From Enterobacteriaceae bacterium (GTDB lineage: Bacteria; Pseudomonadota; Gammaproteobacteria; Enterobacterales; Enterobacteriaceae), in contig CABIZV010000002.1 in the NCBI GenBank assembly GCA_902363335.1, positions 496,001 to 560,000 of the forward strand: 64,000 nt of DNA, given 5' to 3'. Both the position numbers and the translations under genes were made by a program. The notes beneath the pieces were generated by a model. The model saw only the letters and a list, made by a program, of their open reading frames with translations, was not told the DNA's origin and did no database searches. Positions 45,710 to 53,887 of this stretch are shown here, in pieces (position 1 is the stretch's first letter; every line of letters starts with the position of its first letter).

Positions 45710-45788
45710 TTCCCGGCGGCGCTGCGCTTGGCCGGGCTACATCCGTGCAAATTTGTAGCCCGGGCGAGGCATTTATGCCGACCCCGGG
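45710..45788. repeat. REP pair upstream of the RAYT gene
   Basis: The left half (45710-45741) is the same 32-base sequence as the ybiB-ybiJ inverted repeat. The right half starts GTAGCCCGGGCGAGGC and diverges. Both carry GTAG heads. Confidence 0.9.
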
Positions 45789-45901
45789 GCGTTCAGTGAA
45801 AAGTTTGCGTTGCGCTTTCCAGAAGAGAAAGTGATGAATTGCCAGGATGGGCTTCAGGTAGCAGGTTATTCATACCAACAGCAGACACAGGAATTAACGC
45901 A

Positions 45902-46366
45902 ATGGTTCACTACCGTCGCCACCGCATCCCCGGAGGCACTTGGTTTTTCACCGTCAATCTGCGCAATCGACGCAGTTTCCTGCTGACACGTTATCTCTCC
46001 ACCTTAAGAAGCGCGGTAACCGATGCCCAGCACGTACAGCCGTTTATGATAGATGCCTGGGTTGTGCTCCCAGAGCATATGCACTGTATCTGGACACTGC
46101 CGCCGGATGATGGCGATTTTTCACAGCGCTGGCGCAGGATAAAGCGGGGTTTTACGCAGGCGCTACGGATGCGCGAAATCTGGCAACCTCGCTTCTGGGA
46201 GCATACCCTCCGCGATGAGGTCGACTATCGACGACACGTGGATTATTGCTATTTCAATCCGGTTAAACACGGCTGGGTGAAATCGGTAAATGAATGGCCA
46301 TTTTCCTCGTTTCATCGGGATGTCAGGCGTGGGTTGTATCCAGCTGATTGGGGGTGGGCGTGTTGA
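45902..46366 (+). CDS. REP-associated tyrosine transposase (RAYT, TnpA-REP)
   Basis: 154 residues from the ATG at 45902 (MVHYRRHRIPGGTWFFTVNL), preceded by an AGGAA SD 8 bases upstream. The HUH motif of Y1 transposases is PEHMHCIW at about residues 57-64. The catalytic tyrosine lies in DYCYFNPVKHGWV near residue 115-127. The size and motifs match a complete single-domain RAYT related to IS200/IS605 TnpA. REP sequences with GTAG heads flank it on both sides (45710-45788 and 46420-46790). RAYTs cut and join single-stranded REP DNA; movement of this one is not shown. It sits between fiu and rlmF, where K-12 has mcbA. Confidence 0.92.
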   Translation: MVHYRRHRIPGGTWFFTVNLRNRRSFLLTRYLSTLRSAVTDAQHVQPFMIDAWVVLPEHMHCIWTLPPDDGDFSQRWRRIKRGFTQALRMREIWQPRFWEHTLRDEVDYRRHVDYCYFNPVKHGWVKSVNEWPFSSFHRDVRRGLYPADWGWAC

Positions 46367-46419
46367 TACAATAGATGTTGGGGAACGGCGTTGAATTTTC
46401 GGAGGGTTATACCGAAGCG

Positions 46420-46790
46420 CCACCGGGATTGTGCACCGAGCCTCCCCGGAGTCGGCGTGCCGCCTCGTCCGGGCTACCCGGCAGCCATATTGCCCGGCCA
46501 AGCGCAGCGCCGCCGGGATTGTGCACCGAGCCATCCCGGAGTCGGCGTGCCGCCTCGTCCGGGCTACCCGGTAGCCTTGTAGCCCGGCCAAGCGCAGCGC
46601 CGCCGGGATTGTGCACCGAGCCATCCCGGAGTCGGCGTGCCGCCTCGTCCGGGCTACCCGGCAGCCTTGTAGCCCGGCCAAGCGCAGCGCCGCCGGGATT
46701 GTGCACCGAGCCACCCCGGAGCCAGCGTGCCGCCTCGTCCGGGCTACCCGGCAGCCTTGTAGCCCGGCCAAGCGCAGCGCCGCCGGGATT
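46420..46790. repeat. Tandem BIME array, four units of exactly 90 bp
   Basis: GTGCACCGAG occurs at 46431, 46521, 46611 and 46701. Each unit has an inverted REP (CCCGGAGTCGGCGTGCC...CCGGGCTAC) and a forward REP (GTAGCCCGGCCAAGCGCAGC). Copies differ at only a few positions. Because 90 is divisible by three, long open frames appear on both strands; no SD and the stem-loop structure argue against coding. Confidence 0.95.
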
Positions 46791-46799
46791 TTTGACGGC

Positions 46800-47414
46800 C
46801 TAACGTGCGTCTGGCCGAATCAAATCAAAGCGGTGATTCTCGTCAATCGTGTAATACGCCGAAGGGCCGCCGGCACGCAAAACCGGTTGTGCACGGGCTG
46901 TCTGGTAGATGCCGTTTTCCAGCAACGATTCATCAATATGAATCCCTACCACTTCGCCCAGCACCAGCCAGGTATCGACGGCGACGCCCTCCGCACTGGT
47001 TAACTGAATGCACTGCGATAACCGGCACTCAAAATTCACCGGGCTTTGGGCCACGCGTGGAGCTTTCACCAGGCGACTCGGAGCGGCGGTAAGACCTGCG
47101 CGGATAAACTCGTCTTCGCCATGCGGTAGGCTGGCAGACGTTTCATTCATCGCCACGGCTAAATCGCGGGTAGTCAGATTCCAGACGAACTCTTTGGTGT
47201 CGACGATATTCTGCACGCTATCTTTCCAGCCGCTGCTGGCGAAACCGATAATGGGTGGGCGATAGTTAAAGCAGTTAAAAAAGCTATACGGAGCAAGATT
47301 GGGTCGCCCTTGTGGATCAACAGAGGCAATCCAACCGATAGGGCGTGGCCCCACAATGGCATTCAACGGGTCGTGTGGCAGCCCGTGTCCTTCTGAAGGC
47401 TGATAAAAATACAT
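46800..47414 (-). CDS. Flavin reductase-like FMN-binding protein
   Basis: 204 residues starting MYFYQPSEGHGLPHDP. It shows the flavin-reductase-like split-barrel pattern: NAIVGPRPIGWIASVDPQG, NLAPYSFFNCF, KDSVQNI and a C-terminal GGPSAYYTIDE. Proteins of this family bind FMN and may reduce flavins or act as oxidoreductases; the substrate is unknown. K-12 has no gene of this kind here as I recall. It abuts the BIME array and is divergent from rlmF. The ATG at 47414 overlies no clear SD. Confidence 0.85.
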   Translation of the reverse strand: MYFYQPSEGHGLPHDPLNAIVGPRPIGWIASVDPQGRPNLAPYSFFNCFNYRPPIIGFASSGWKDSVQNIVDTKEFVWNLTTRDLAVAMNETSASLPHGEDEFIRAGLTAAPSRLVKAPRVAQSPVNFECRLSQCIQLTSAEGVAVDTWLVLGEVVGIHIDESLLENGIYQTARAQPVLRAGGPSAYYTIDENHRFDLIRPDAR

Positions 47415-47510
47415 AGCGCACCTGTCATTTAAATTCAGGAAACCAGACTCCCTTATTTACCGCACCGCCGTCAACGGGTATCTTACGCGGCATTACGACA
47501 GGAGAAAGTC

Positions 47511-48437
47511 ATGACTACCCAAAAACCGGGGTTGCATCCGCGCAACCGTCACCATAATCGCTACGATCTGACCGTGTTGTGCGAAGCCTGCCCGGCTTTA
47601 AGCGATTTTATTACCCTCAACCCGGTTGGAGAGCAAACCATTAATTTTGCTGACCCGCAGGCGGTGAAAACGCTCAATAAAGCCCTGCTGGCACACTTTT
47701 ACGCCGTTAAAGACTGGGATATTCCAGAAGGATTCCTCTGCCCGCCGGTGCCGGGCCGCGCCGATTATATTCACCATTTGGGCGACCTCCTCAGCGATGA
47801 CGGCGGCAACGTGGTTAAAGGTGCCAGCATTCTGGATATCGGCGTTGGGGCGAACTGTATCTATCCGCTGATTGGCGCACATGAGTACGGCTGGCGCTTT
47901 ACCGGCAGCGAAACGCATGCCCAGGCGTTCTCCAGCGCTCAGGCGATCCTTAGCGCCAATCCATCGCTCAATCGGATGATCCGTCTGCGTCGGCAGAAAG
48001 ATCTCAGCGCGATGTTCAGCGGCATTATTCATAAAAACGAGCAGTTCGATGCCACCTTGTGCAACCCACCGTTCCACGACTCTGCCGCCGCCGCGCGTGC
48101 CGGTGGTGAGCGTAAGCGCCGTAATCTGGGGCAGGAACGTGATGGCGCGTTGAACTTCGGCGGTCAGCAGCAGGAGCTGTGGTGTGAAGGCGGTGAAGTG
48201 GCCTTTATTAAACAGATGATTGCTGAGAGTAAGGACTTTGGTCGTCAGGTGATGTGGTTCACCTCACTGGTTTCAAAAGGGGAAAACCTGCCGCCTCTAT
48301 ATCGTGCGTTGACCGACGTCGGCGCGGTGAAGGTGGTGAAAAAAGAGATGGCGCAAGGGCAGAAGCAGAGTCGTTTTATTGCGTGGTCATTTATGGATGA
48401 CGAGCAGCGTCGTCGTTTCCTTGCGCGTAAACGCTAA
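47511..48437 (+). CDS. rlmF: 23S rRNA (adenine(1618)-N6)-methyltransferase RlmF
   Basis: 308 residues, as in E. coli. SAM-binding motif ILDIGVGANCIYPLIG near residue 105 and the N6-adenine catalytic motif CNPPFHDS are both present. It modifies A1618 of 23S rRNA. SD AGGAG precedes the ATG. Confidence 0.96.
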   Translation: MTTQKPGLHPRNRHHNRYDLTVLCEACPALSDFITLNPVGEQTINFADPQAVKTLNKALLAHFYAVKDWDIPEGFLCPPVPGRADYIHHLGDLLSDDGGNVVKGASILDIGVGANCIYPLIGAHEYGWRFTGSETHAQAFSSAQAILSANPSLNRMIRLRRQKDLSAMFSGIIHKNEQFDATLCNPPFHDSAAAARAGGERKRRNLGQERDGALNFGGQQQELWCEGGEVAFIKQMIAESKDFGRQVMWFTSLVSKGENLPPLYRALTDVGAVKVVKKEMAQGQKQSRFIAWSFMDDEQRRRFLARKR

Positions 48438-48444
48438 AAGAAAA

Positions 48445-48476
48445 ACGCCGTTTATCCCGACCGGAATAAACGGCGT
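48445..48476. terminator. Bidirectional terminator between rlmF and glnQ
   Basis: ACGCCGTTTAT and ATAAACGGCGT form a perfect 11-bp stem, with an A-run before it. In K-12 ybiO lies here; it is absent. Confidence 0.85.
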
Positions 48477-48480
48477 AGTA

Positions 48481-49203
48481 TTACGAAACGTGCTGTAAGA
48501 ACTCTTGTAGACGCGGGCTCGGTGGATTCTTCACCAGCTCCTGTGGGTTGCCATCTTCGGCAATACGCCCTTTATCAATAAAGATCAGGCGAGAGGCCAC
48601 TTTTTCGGCAAAGCCGATTTCGTGCGTTACGATAACCATCGTCATGCCTTCTTCTGCCAGATCCTGCATCACTTTCAGCACCTCATGACGCAGTTCTGGA
48701 TCCAGCGCAGAGGTTGGCTCATCAAACAGCATCATTTTTGGCTTCACCGCCAGCGCGCGGGCGATTGCTACACGCTGCTGCTGCCCGCCGGACAGTTCAG
48801 AAGGGTAGTGATGCGCGCGCTCAGCCAGGCCGACTTTCGCGAGCAGATCTTTCGCCAGTTTCTCCGCCGCGTCTTTTTTCAAACCGCGCACGCGGATGGG
48901 GCCAAACATGACGTTTTCCAGCGCTGTCAGATGCGGGAACAGGTAAAACTGCTGGAATACCATACCGGCTTCCTGACGAATAAGGCGCTCGTCGACTTTC
49001 GGGTCGTTAACCTTCAGACCGTCAACGAACAGATCGCCGCTGGTAATATCTTCCAGCTTGTTGATGCAGCGTAGCAGGGTGGATTTGCCAGAGCCTGACG
49101 GCCCGATGATCACCACCACTTCACCTTGTTTAATATCAAGATCGATGTTGTGCAGCACCTGGGTTTGGCCAAAGTGCTTAGAAACGTTTTTAAATTCAAT
49201 CAC
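48481..49203 (-). CDS. glnQ: GlnQ, glutamine ABC transporter ATPase
   Basis: 240 residues. GPSGSGKSTLL (Walker A), LSGGQQQRVAIARAL (signature) and MMLFDEPTSALDPE (Walker B) are intact. The start is a GTG at 49203 overlapping the glnP stop (GTGA). It powers glutamine import via GlnP. Confidence 0.96.
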   Translation of the reverse strand: MIEFKNVSKHFGQTQVLHNIDLDIKQGEVVVIIGPSGSGKSTLLRCINKLEDITSGDLFVDGLKVNDPKVDERLIRQEAGMVFQQFYLFPHLTALENVMFGPIRVRGLKKDAAEKLAKDLLAKVGLAERAHHYPSELSGGQQQRVAIARALAVKPKMMLFDEPTSALDPELRHEVLKVMQDLAEEGMTMVIVTHEIGFAEKVASRLIFIDKGRIAEDGNPQELVKNPPSPRLQEFLQHVS

Positions 49204-49859
49204 AGGATTTTCATCCTTCTTTCCAGACGACGCAGAATAAAGCTCAGGACGAGCGTAATGATCAGATAGAAGACGGCCACGGCGCTCCAGATCTCCAGCG
49301 CGCGGAAGTTACCGGCGATGATCTCCTGGCCCTGACGGGTCAACTCTGCCACGCCGATGACAATAAACAGCGACGTATCTTTAATACTAATGATCCACTG
49401 GTTACCCAACGGCGGCAGCATACGACGCAGCGCCAGTGGCAGGATCACGTGGAGAATGGTTTCGCGACGGGACAGCCCTAGCGCGAGGCCAGCTTCGCGG
49501 AAACCTTTATGAATCGACAGCACCGCACCGCGAGTGATCTCCGCAATATAGGCACCGGAGTTGATCATAATGGTGACGACGGCGGCGGAGAAAGGGTCGA
49601 TGCGCAGATCGTTAAACGCCATCGGCAGGGCGAAGTAGATAAACATCACCTGTACGACGATTGGCGTTCCGCGAATAACCTCGATAAACACCAGTGCGAT
49701 ATGGTTGGCAATCCAACCGCCGAAAGAGCGGGCGAAACCCGCGATAAGGCCGATGATTAAGCCGCCAATCAGACCGAGGACCGAGATTAACAAGGTCATC
49801 TTGGCGCCTTCGATCAGTAGCGGAATGGCAGGCCAGATGGCACTCCAGTCAAACTGCAT
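49200..49859 (-). CDS. glnP: GlnP, glutamine ABC transporter permease
   Basis: 219 residues, His/Glu/Gln-type polar amino acid permease with about five helices. The EAA motif reads EAGLALGLSRRETILHVILP near residue 125. Partner of GlnQ and GlnH. Confidence 0.96.
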   Translation of the reverse strand: MQFDWSAIWPAIPLLIEGAKMTLLISVLGLIGGLIIGLIAGFARSFGGWIANHIALVFIEVIRGTPIVVQVMFIYFALPMAFNDLRIDPFSAAVVTIMINSGAYIAEITRGAVLSIHKGFREAGLALGLSRRETILHVILPLALRRMLPPLGNQWIISIKDTSLFIVIGVAELTRQGQEIIAGNFRALEIWSAVAVFYLIITLVLSFILRRLERRMKIL

Positions 49860-49891
49860 AATACGTTCCTGTTACCGTGGTGAAAAAACAA

Positions 49892-49913
49892 ATCCCCAGC
49901 CTGGGCTGGGGAA
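49892..49913 (-). terminator. Hairpin between glnH and glnP
   Basis: CCCCAGCC and GGCTGGGG, 2-base loop; on the minus strand followed by ATTTGTTTTTTC. It may partly end transcription so that GlnH is made in excess of GlnP and GlnQ. Confidence 0.7.
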
Positions 49914-49968
49914 TCGCCAGCAGCCGCCGTTGGATGCTCCGCGGGCGGTCATTGGCAGGTCTGACTTA

Positions 49969-50715
49969 TTATTTAGGCTCAGTACCGAACCATTTTTTGT
50001 AAATTTCGTTATATGTGCCGTTCTCACGCAGCGTTTTCAGCGCGCCGTTCACTTTTAAGCGAAGTTCGTCGTTGCCTTTAGAGAAGGCAATACCGTATTG
50101 CTGCGCTTCCAGAGAATCACCGACCGCTTTGAACTGACCGTTACCGGCGGTTTTGATGAAGTACAGAATATTTGGCGTATCGTGCAGCACCGCGTCAGCG
50201 CGGTTAGTGCCGAGTTCCATATAGGCGTTATCGATATTCGGGAACTGACGCAGGTCTTTGGTTTTGATATTGGCTTTCGCGTAATCCACGGAACCCGTAC
50301 CGCCTTTCACTGCCACCACTTTACCGTCCAGATCTTTAACGCTCTTGATGTCGTTATTGTTGGCTTTCACCATCACCAGCAGGCCGCTTTTGTAGTAGCC
50401 ATCAGAGAAGTCGACAGCTTTTTTACGTTCGTCGGTAATGGTAATGCCCGCCAGCGCCAGATCGACGTTTTTGGTCTGCAATGCAGGGATGATGCCGCTA
50501 AAGTCCATTGGCTTCAGGGTGTAATCCAGCTTCAGTTCTTTCGCAATTGCCGCCCACAGATCAACATCAAAGCCGACATATTGATTACCCTGCTTGAATT
50601 CAAACGGAACGAATGCGGTATCCGTTGCGACAACCAGTTGTTTCTCTGCGGCTTGAGAAGAAACGGCAAAAGCCAGGGTGAGTGCAGCCAGTGAAACTTT
50701 AAACATTGACTTCAT
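49969..50715 (-). CDS. glnH: GlnH, periplasmic glutamine-binding protein
   Basis: 248 residues from the ATG at 50715 (MKSMFKVSLAALT), with a signal peptide ending SSQAA. The binding protein family motif is GFDVDLWAAIAKEL, then SGIIPALQTKNVDLALAGITIT. The frame is open much further upstream, but that would cross the sigma54 promoter. First gene of glnHPQ. Confidence 0.96.
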   Translation of the reverse strand: MKSMFKVSLAALTLAFAVSSQAAEKQLVVATDTAFVPFEFKQGNQYVGFDVDLWAAIAKELKLDYTLKPMDFSGIIPALQTKNVDLALAGITITDERKKAVDFSDGYYKSGLLVMVKANNNDIKSVKDLDGKVVAVKGGTGSVDYAKANIKTKDLRQFPNIDNAYMELGTNRADAVLHDTPNILYFIKTAGNGQFKAVGDSLEAQQYGIAFSKGNDELRLKVNGALKTLRENGTYNEIYKKWFGTEPK

Positions 50716-50767
50716 AGCATTTCCTTTTATATCCACGGGGCGATCCCCTGCGAGAACAATCGGCTTA

Positions 50768-50783
50768 TGAAAAAATCGTGCCA
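50768..50783 (-). promoter_or_regulatory. Sigma54 promoter of glnH
   Basis: On the minus strand TGGCACGATTTTTTCA has the -24 (TGGCAC) element with a good -12 spacing, though the -12 (TTTCA) is weak. Nitrogen control fits glnH. Confidence 0.65.
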
Positions 50784-50856
50784 ACTTCACAATGCATTGT
50801 TTCTTAACAAATAATACTTTTCTCAATGCACAACATAGGTCAGATAAATGTTTTCC

Positions 50857-50886
50857 TGCACCATCTTGGGGCACCAAACTGGTGCG
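50857..50886. promoter_or_regulatory. Two overlapping NtrC-type sites upstream of glnH
   Basis: TGCACC-N5-GGGGCA at 50857-50873 and GGCACC-N5-GGTGCG at 50870-50886. The second is a perfect GCACC-N5-GGTGC palindrome. They lie about 75-118 bp upstream of the sigma54 element, a usual enhancer distance. Confidence 0.72.
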
Positions 50887-51036
50887 CGAAAAGTGCTTTG
50901 TTAAGTATGGTGTTTTTTAGCGCAAACACAGGGGGCAAAACAATCTTTTATTAACGATTGTGTGAAGTGACTATTACAAGTTGTTTACTTTGGCGGGGGC
51001 TGAGGGCATCTGGATGCACTTTTATAGTGCAAAGAG

Positions 51037-51056
51037 GCCCGGCAGAGCTGCCGGGC
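51037..51056 (-). terminator. Intrinsic terminator after dps
   Basis: GCCCGGCA and TGCCGGGC form a perfect 8-bp stem; the minus strand continues CTCTTT. Confidence 0.8.
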
Positions 51057-51077
51057 GGTCATCACAAATAATGATGA

Positions 51078-51581
51078 TTATTCAATGTTGGCTTCGATGA
51101 ACCACAGGAACTGATCCAAATCGCGGGAGGCTGCGGTAAAGATATCAGCAGTATCTTCATCTTTGGCTTCGGAAATGGCTTTACGCACATCGTTAGCGAC
51201 GACGGCATAACGATCGGCCAGCGCTTTCAAGTGATCCTGGACGTTTGTGATATCCAGCGGATAGCTTTTCAGCGGAGTCTGCGCATTGATAACCTGCGTG
51301 GTGCCCAATGCAATACCACCCAGCTGAACGGCACGCTCTGCCATCGTATCCAGATGATTGGTCAGCGCGGTGCGGAAGCCATCAAGCATCTCATGAACGG
51401 CGATAAAGTTTGCGCCACGCATGTTCCAGTGGGCCTGTTTGGTAATCAGCGAGAGATCGATGAACTGAAGAACCTGACGGTTGAGCAACGCAACGGTAGC
51501 CTGTTTTTCGCTTTCCGGAACATCGTTACGCGTATAGAGAAGTTGGGCGTTTTTGTTTTTGACCAGTTTTGCAGTACTCAT
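51078..51581 (-). CDS. dps: Dps, ferritin-like DNA-protecting protein
   Basis: 167 residues from the ATG at 51581 (MSTAKLVKNKNAQLLYTRN). Lys-rich N-terminal tail for DNA binding. Ferroxidase motif residues are in TKQAHWNMRGANFIAVHEMLD and FRTALTNHLDTMAERA. It stores iron and condenses the chromosome in stationary phase. Well-conserved length. Confidence 0.96.
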   Translation of the reverse strand: MSTAKLVKNKNAQLLYTRNDVPESEKQATVALLNRQVLQFIDLSLITKQAHWNMRGANFIAVHEMLDGFRTALTNHLDTMAERAVQLGGIALGTTQVINAQTPLKSYPLDITNVQDHLKALADRYAVVANDVRKAISEAKDEDTADIFTAASRDLDQFLWFIEANIE

Positions 51582-51832
51582 AATCATATTTCCTCTTGAT
51601 CTGATACACATATAAAAGCAGGTGTATCTGCGTCCTCATGAATTAACGAAAACAAGTATAGCACCGCAGCGGAACGGTATTTTCTGATTCTGCCTATGAG
51701 TATGATAGCAACGGCAGATTGACGTGATAAATGTATTTATAAACAGAGGGTTAATGATTTTTTGAGGGCGATGAACTATTTATGAAAATATATTTTTTGA
51801 TATAAGATAAATAAACATGCATTTTTCATCCG

Positions 51833-51867
51833 ATATTATGCATAGTGGTACGCACTATGCATAATAT
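51833..51867. repeat. 15-bp perfect inverted repeat between rhtA and dps
   Basis: ATATTATGCATAGTG is followed by a 5-base loop and its exact complement. It starts 6 bp after the rhtA stop (minus strand). No T-run follows on that strand, so it may be a weak terminator or a regulator site. Confidence 0.7.
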
Positions 51868-51873
51868 TACCGC

Positions 51874-52761
51874 TTAACCTATCTCGACTTTCTGAATTTT
51901 CGGTTCCTGACGCATAGTCAGCGTTGAACCCATCGATGCCATGATGATGGCCCCCAGCGCCAGGGTCTGAGTAAAGGTTAGCGTTTCGCCAAGAAAAACC
52001 ATCCCTGAGAGCGCCGCGAGGGCCGGCTCCATACTCATCAGAGTGCCGAACGTTCGGGTTGGCAGCCGCGTTAAGGCAATCATCTCCAGCGAGTAGGGGA
52101 GAGCGGTCGACAAAACCGCAATCGCAAGCCCGACCGGAAGCAGCGACCAGTGCCAAAGTGCCTCTGTGGCCTGAAAGGCGCCCAGCGGGACAAAAACAAT
52201 GGCGGCAATTAGCGATCCCATCGCCACCGTTGCCGGTCCATGTTCTTCCCCCGCGCGACGACCGCTAAGTATATAGACGGCCCAGCCTGCACCGGCACCT
52301 AATGCCAATAGCGCACCGGTTAAATCAACGTGCGCCACATCCTGGCCCAATGGCAGCAGGAACCACAAACCGGTAATCGCCAGAACGACCCAGATGAAAT
52401 CGACCGGCCGGCGTGAGGAAAACAGCGCGACTGCCAGCGGCCCGGTAAATTCGAGTGCGACCGCAATGCCCAATGGAATACGTTGCAGCGAGAGATAGAA
52501 CAGATAGTTCATCGCCCCGAGGGACAGCCCATAGAACAATAAAGGTAGGCGTTGTTCTTTAGCGAAGCGCAGTCGCCACGGTTTGAATACCACCACCAGA
52601 ATCAGCGTGCCCAGTGCCAGACGCAGCGCGGTGACGCCGGGAGCACCAATTAACGGGAACAGTGACTTAGCCAATGATGCGCCGCTCTGAATGGAGATCA
52701 TCGAAATTAAGATGACGAGTATGGGTAACCATGACGGTAGCTTGCGAGACATGCCTGGCAT
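51874..52761 (-). CDS. rhtA: RhtA, threonine/homoserine exporter (EamA family)
   Basis: 295 residues from the ATG at 52761 (MPGMSRKLPSWLPILVIL). Ten hydrophobic helices in two EamA halves (GVTALRLALGTLILVVVFKPWR; FGTLMSMEPALAALSGMVFLGE). It exports threonine and homoserine. The longer in-frame start at 52785 is less like the family. Confidence 0.93.
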   Translation of the reverse strand: MPGMSRKLPSWLPILVILISMISIQSGASLAKSLFPLIGAPGVTALRLALGTLILVVVFKPWRLRFAKEQRLPLLFYGLSLGAMNYLFYLSLQRIPLGIAVALEFTGPLAVALFSSRRPVDFIWVVLAITGLWFLLPLGQDVAHVDLTGALLALGAGAGWAVYILSGRRAGEEHGPATVAMGSLIAAIVFVPLGAFQATEALWHWSLLPVGLAIAVLSTALPYSLEMIALTRLPTRTFGTLMSMEPALAALSGMVFLGETLTFTQTLALGAIIMASMGSTLTMRQEPKIQKVEIG

Positions 52762-53114
52762 TGTATTCCTGTCAATTTTTGTCAAAGGAGGTAAAACCGG
52801 CAGTGTAATTGAAATAGTGCACGACGGTTGAGGGTTTGTTGAAAAAAAAATGACGGTGAGCGAGTAGAATTTCCTTAGTCGATGGAAAAATCGTCTGAAA
52901 AATTAGGAATAGTCTGGAAAATTAAATTTATTTTTTACCGTTTTAGCAACAAAAATGAAGGTAAAAAGATGAGTTTAATCAATGGGGTAGCGACGAATGG
53001 AAAATAATTGTTACAACGTTGCTACCCTTAGACATCACTAGTCCCAAAGAGTTTCTTAACATTTTTTGATATATTTGAAACTTAGGACTTATTAGAAGCA
53101 CATTTGAGGTGGTT
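52762..53114. other. Divergent gap between rhtA and ompX
   Basis: 353 bp, AT-rich near ompX. No convincing coding region or strong hairpin is visible. It presumably holds the rhtA and ompX promoters. Confidence 0.5.
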
Positions 53115-53624
53115 ATGAAAAAAATTGCATGTCTTTCAGCACTGGCCGCAGTTCTGGCTGTTTCCGCAGGTACTGCAGTAGCTGCAACCTCCACCGTTAC
53201 CGGTGGTTACGCTCAGAGTGATATGCAGGGCGTCGCTAACAAAGCTGGCGGCTTCAACCTGAAATATCGCTACGAAGCTGACAACAGCCCACTGGGTGTG
53301 ATCAGCTCCTTCACTTACACCGAAAAAAGTGACACCCAGAACGGCCTGTACACTAAAGGTCAGTACTACGGTATCACTGCTGGTCCTGCTTACCGTCTGA
53401 ACGACTGGGCAAGCATCTACGGTGTAGTCGGTGTCGGCTACGGCAAAGCACAGGGTAACAACTTCCCTGACAACAACAGCACCAGCGACTACGGCTTCTC
53501 TTACGGCGCTGGTCTGCAGTTCAACCCAATCGAAAACGTTGCTCTGGACTTCTCTTACGAGCAGTCTCGCATTCGTAGCGTTGACGTGGGTACCTGGATT
53601 GTTGGTGCAGGTTACCGCTTCTAA
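53115..53624 (+). CDS. ompX: OmpX, small outer membrane protein
   Basis: 169 residues from the ATG at 53115 with signal peptide ending AGTAVA (residue 23). Eight-stranded barrel of the Ail/Lom family, ending in the aromatic signal GYRF. Loop 2 (about residues 70-80) is shorter than in K-12. It has roles in adhesion and complement resistance. SD AGGTGG precedes it. Confidence 0.96.
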   Translation: MKKIACLSALAAVLAVSAGTAVAATSTVTGGYAQSDMQGVANKAGGFNLKYRYEADNSPLGVISSFTYTEKSDTQNGLYTKGQYYGITAGPAYRLNDWASIYGVVGVGYGKAQGNNFPDNNSTSDYGFSYGAGLQFNPIENVALDFSYEQSRIRSVDVGTWIVGAGYRF

Positions 53625-53640
53625 TCACTTCGGTGATAAT

Positions 53641-53667
53641 AAAAGGGGTCTTTATGACCCCTTTTTT
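53641..53667 (+). terminator. Intrinsic terminator after ompX
   Basis: AAAAGGGGTC and GACCCCTTTT form a perfect 10-bp stem, 5-base loop, then TT. Confidence 0.92.
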
Positions 53668-53699
53668 AATGCCTGTTTTACACTGAGTTCCCGCCGTAT

Positions 53700-53831
53700 T
53701 CAACAATCCGCAGCCACGTAATCACCGTTAGCGCTTATCGTAATCACCGTCAGGAATAGCACGGTGGCGAGGATAAGCATCACTCCTGAGATGTTTTCAT
53801 AGCCGTTCAGCAGCCATACGCCACCGCAGTA
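53700..53831 (-). pseudogene. Possible membrane-protein fragment between ompX and opgE
   Basis: On the minus strand a short open stretch reads YCGGVWLLNGYENISGVM, then a hydrophobic run LILATVLFLTVITIS, then a stop at 53700. An in-frame stop precedes it. It has no proper start; an internal ATG at about 53778 has AGGAG too close for a good SD. It could be a gene remnant or a tiny membrane peptide; I do not recognise a family. Confidence 0.35.
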
Positions 53832-53887
53832 TTACTGATTATAGAACACCAGATAGCGATGCAGGATCGTCTACATCGCCGGGCCTT

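Noticed and set aside
46163..46771. Long minus-strand frame of 202 codons over the 90-bp array and the RAYT 3' end
   Set aside because: It runs antisense to the transposase gene and through BIME units whose period is a multiple of three; no SD, and the repeat peptide is a by-product.
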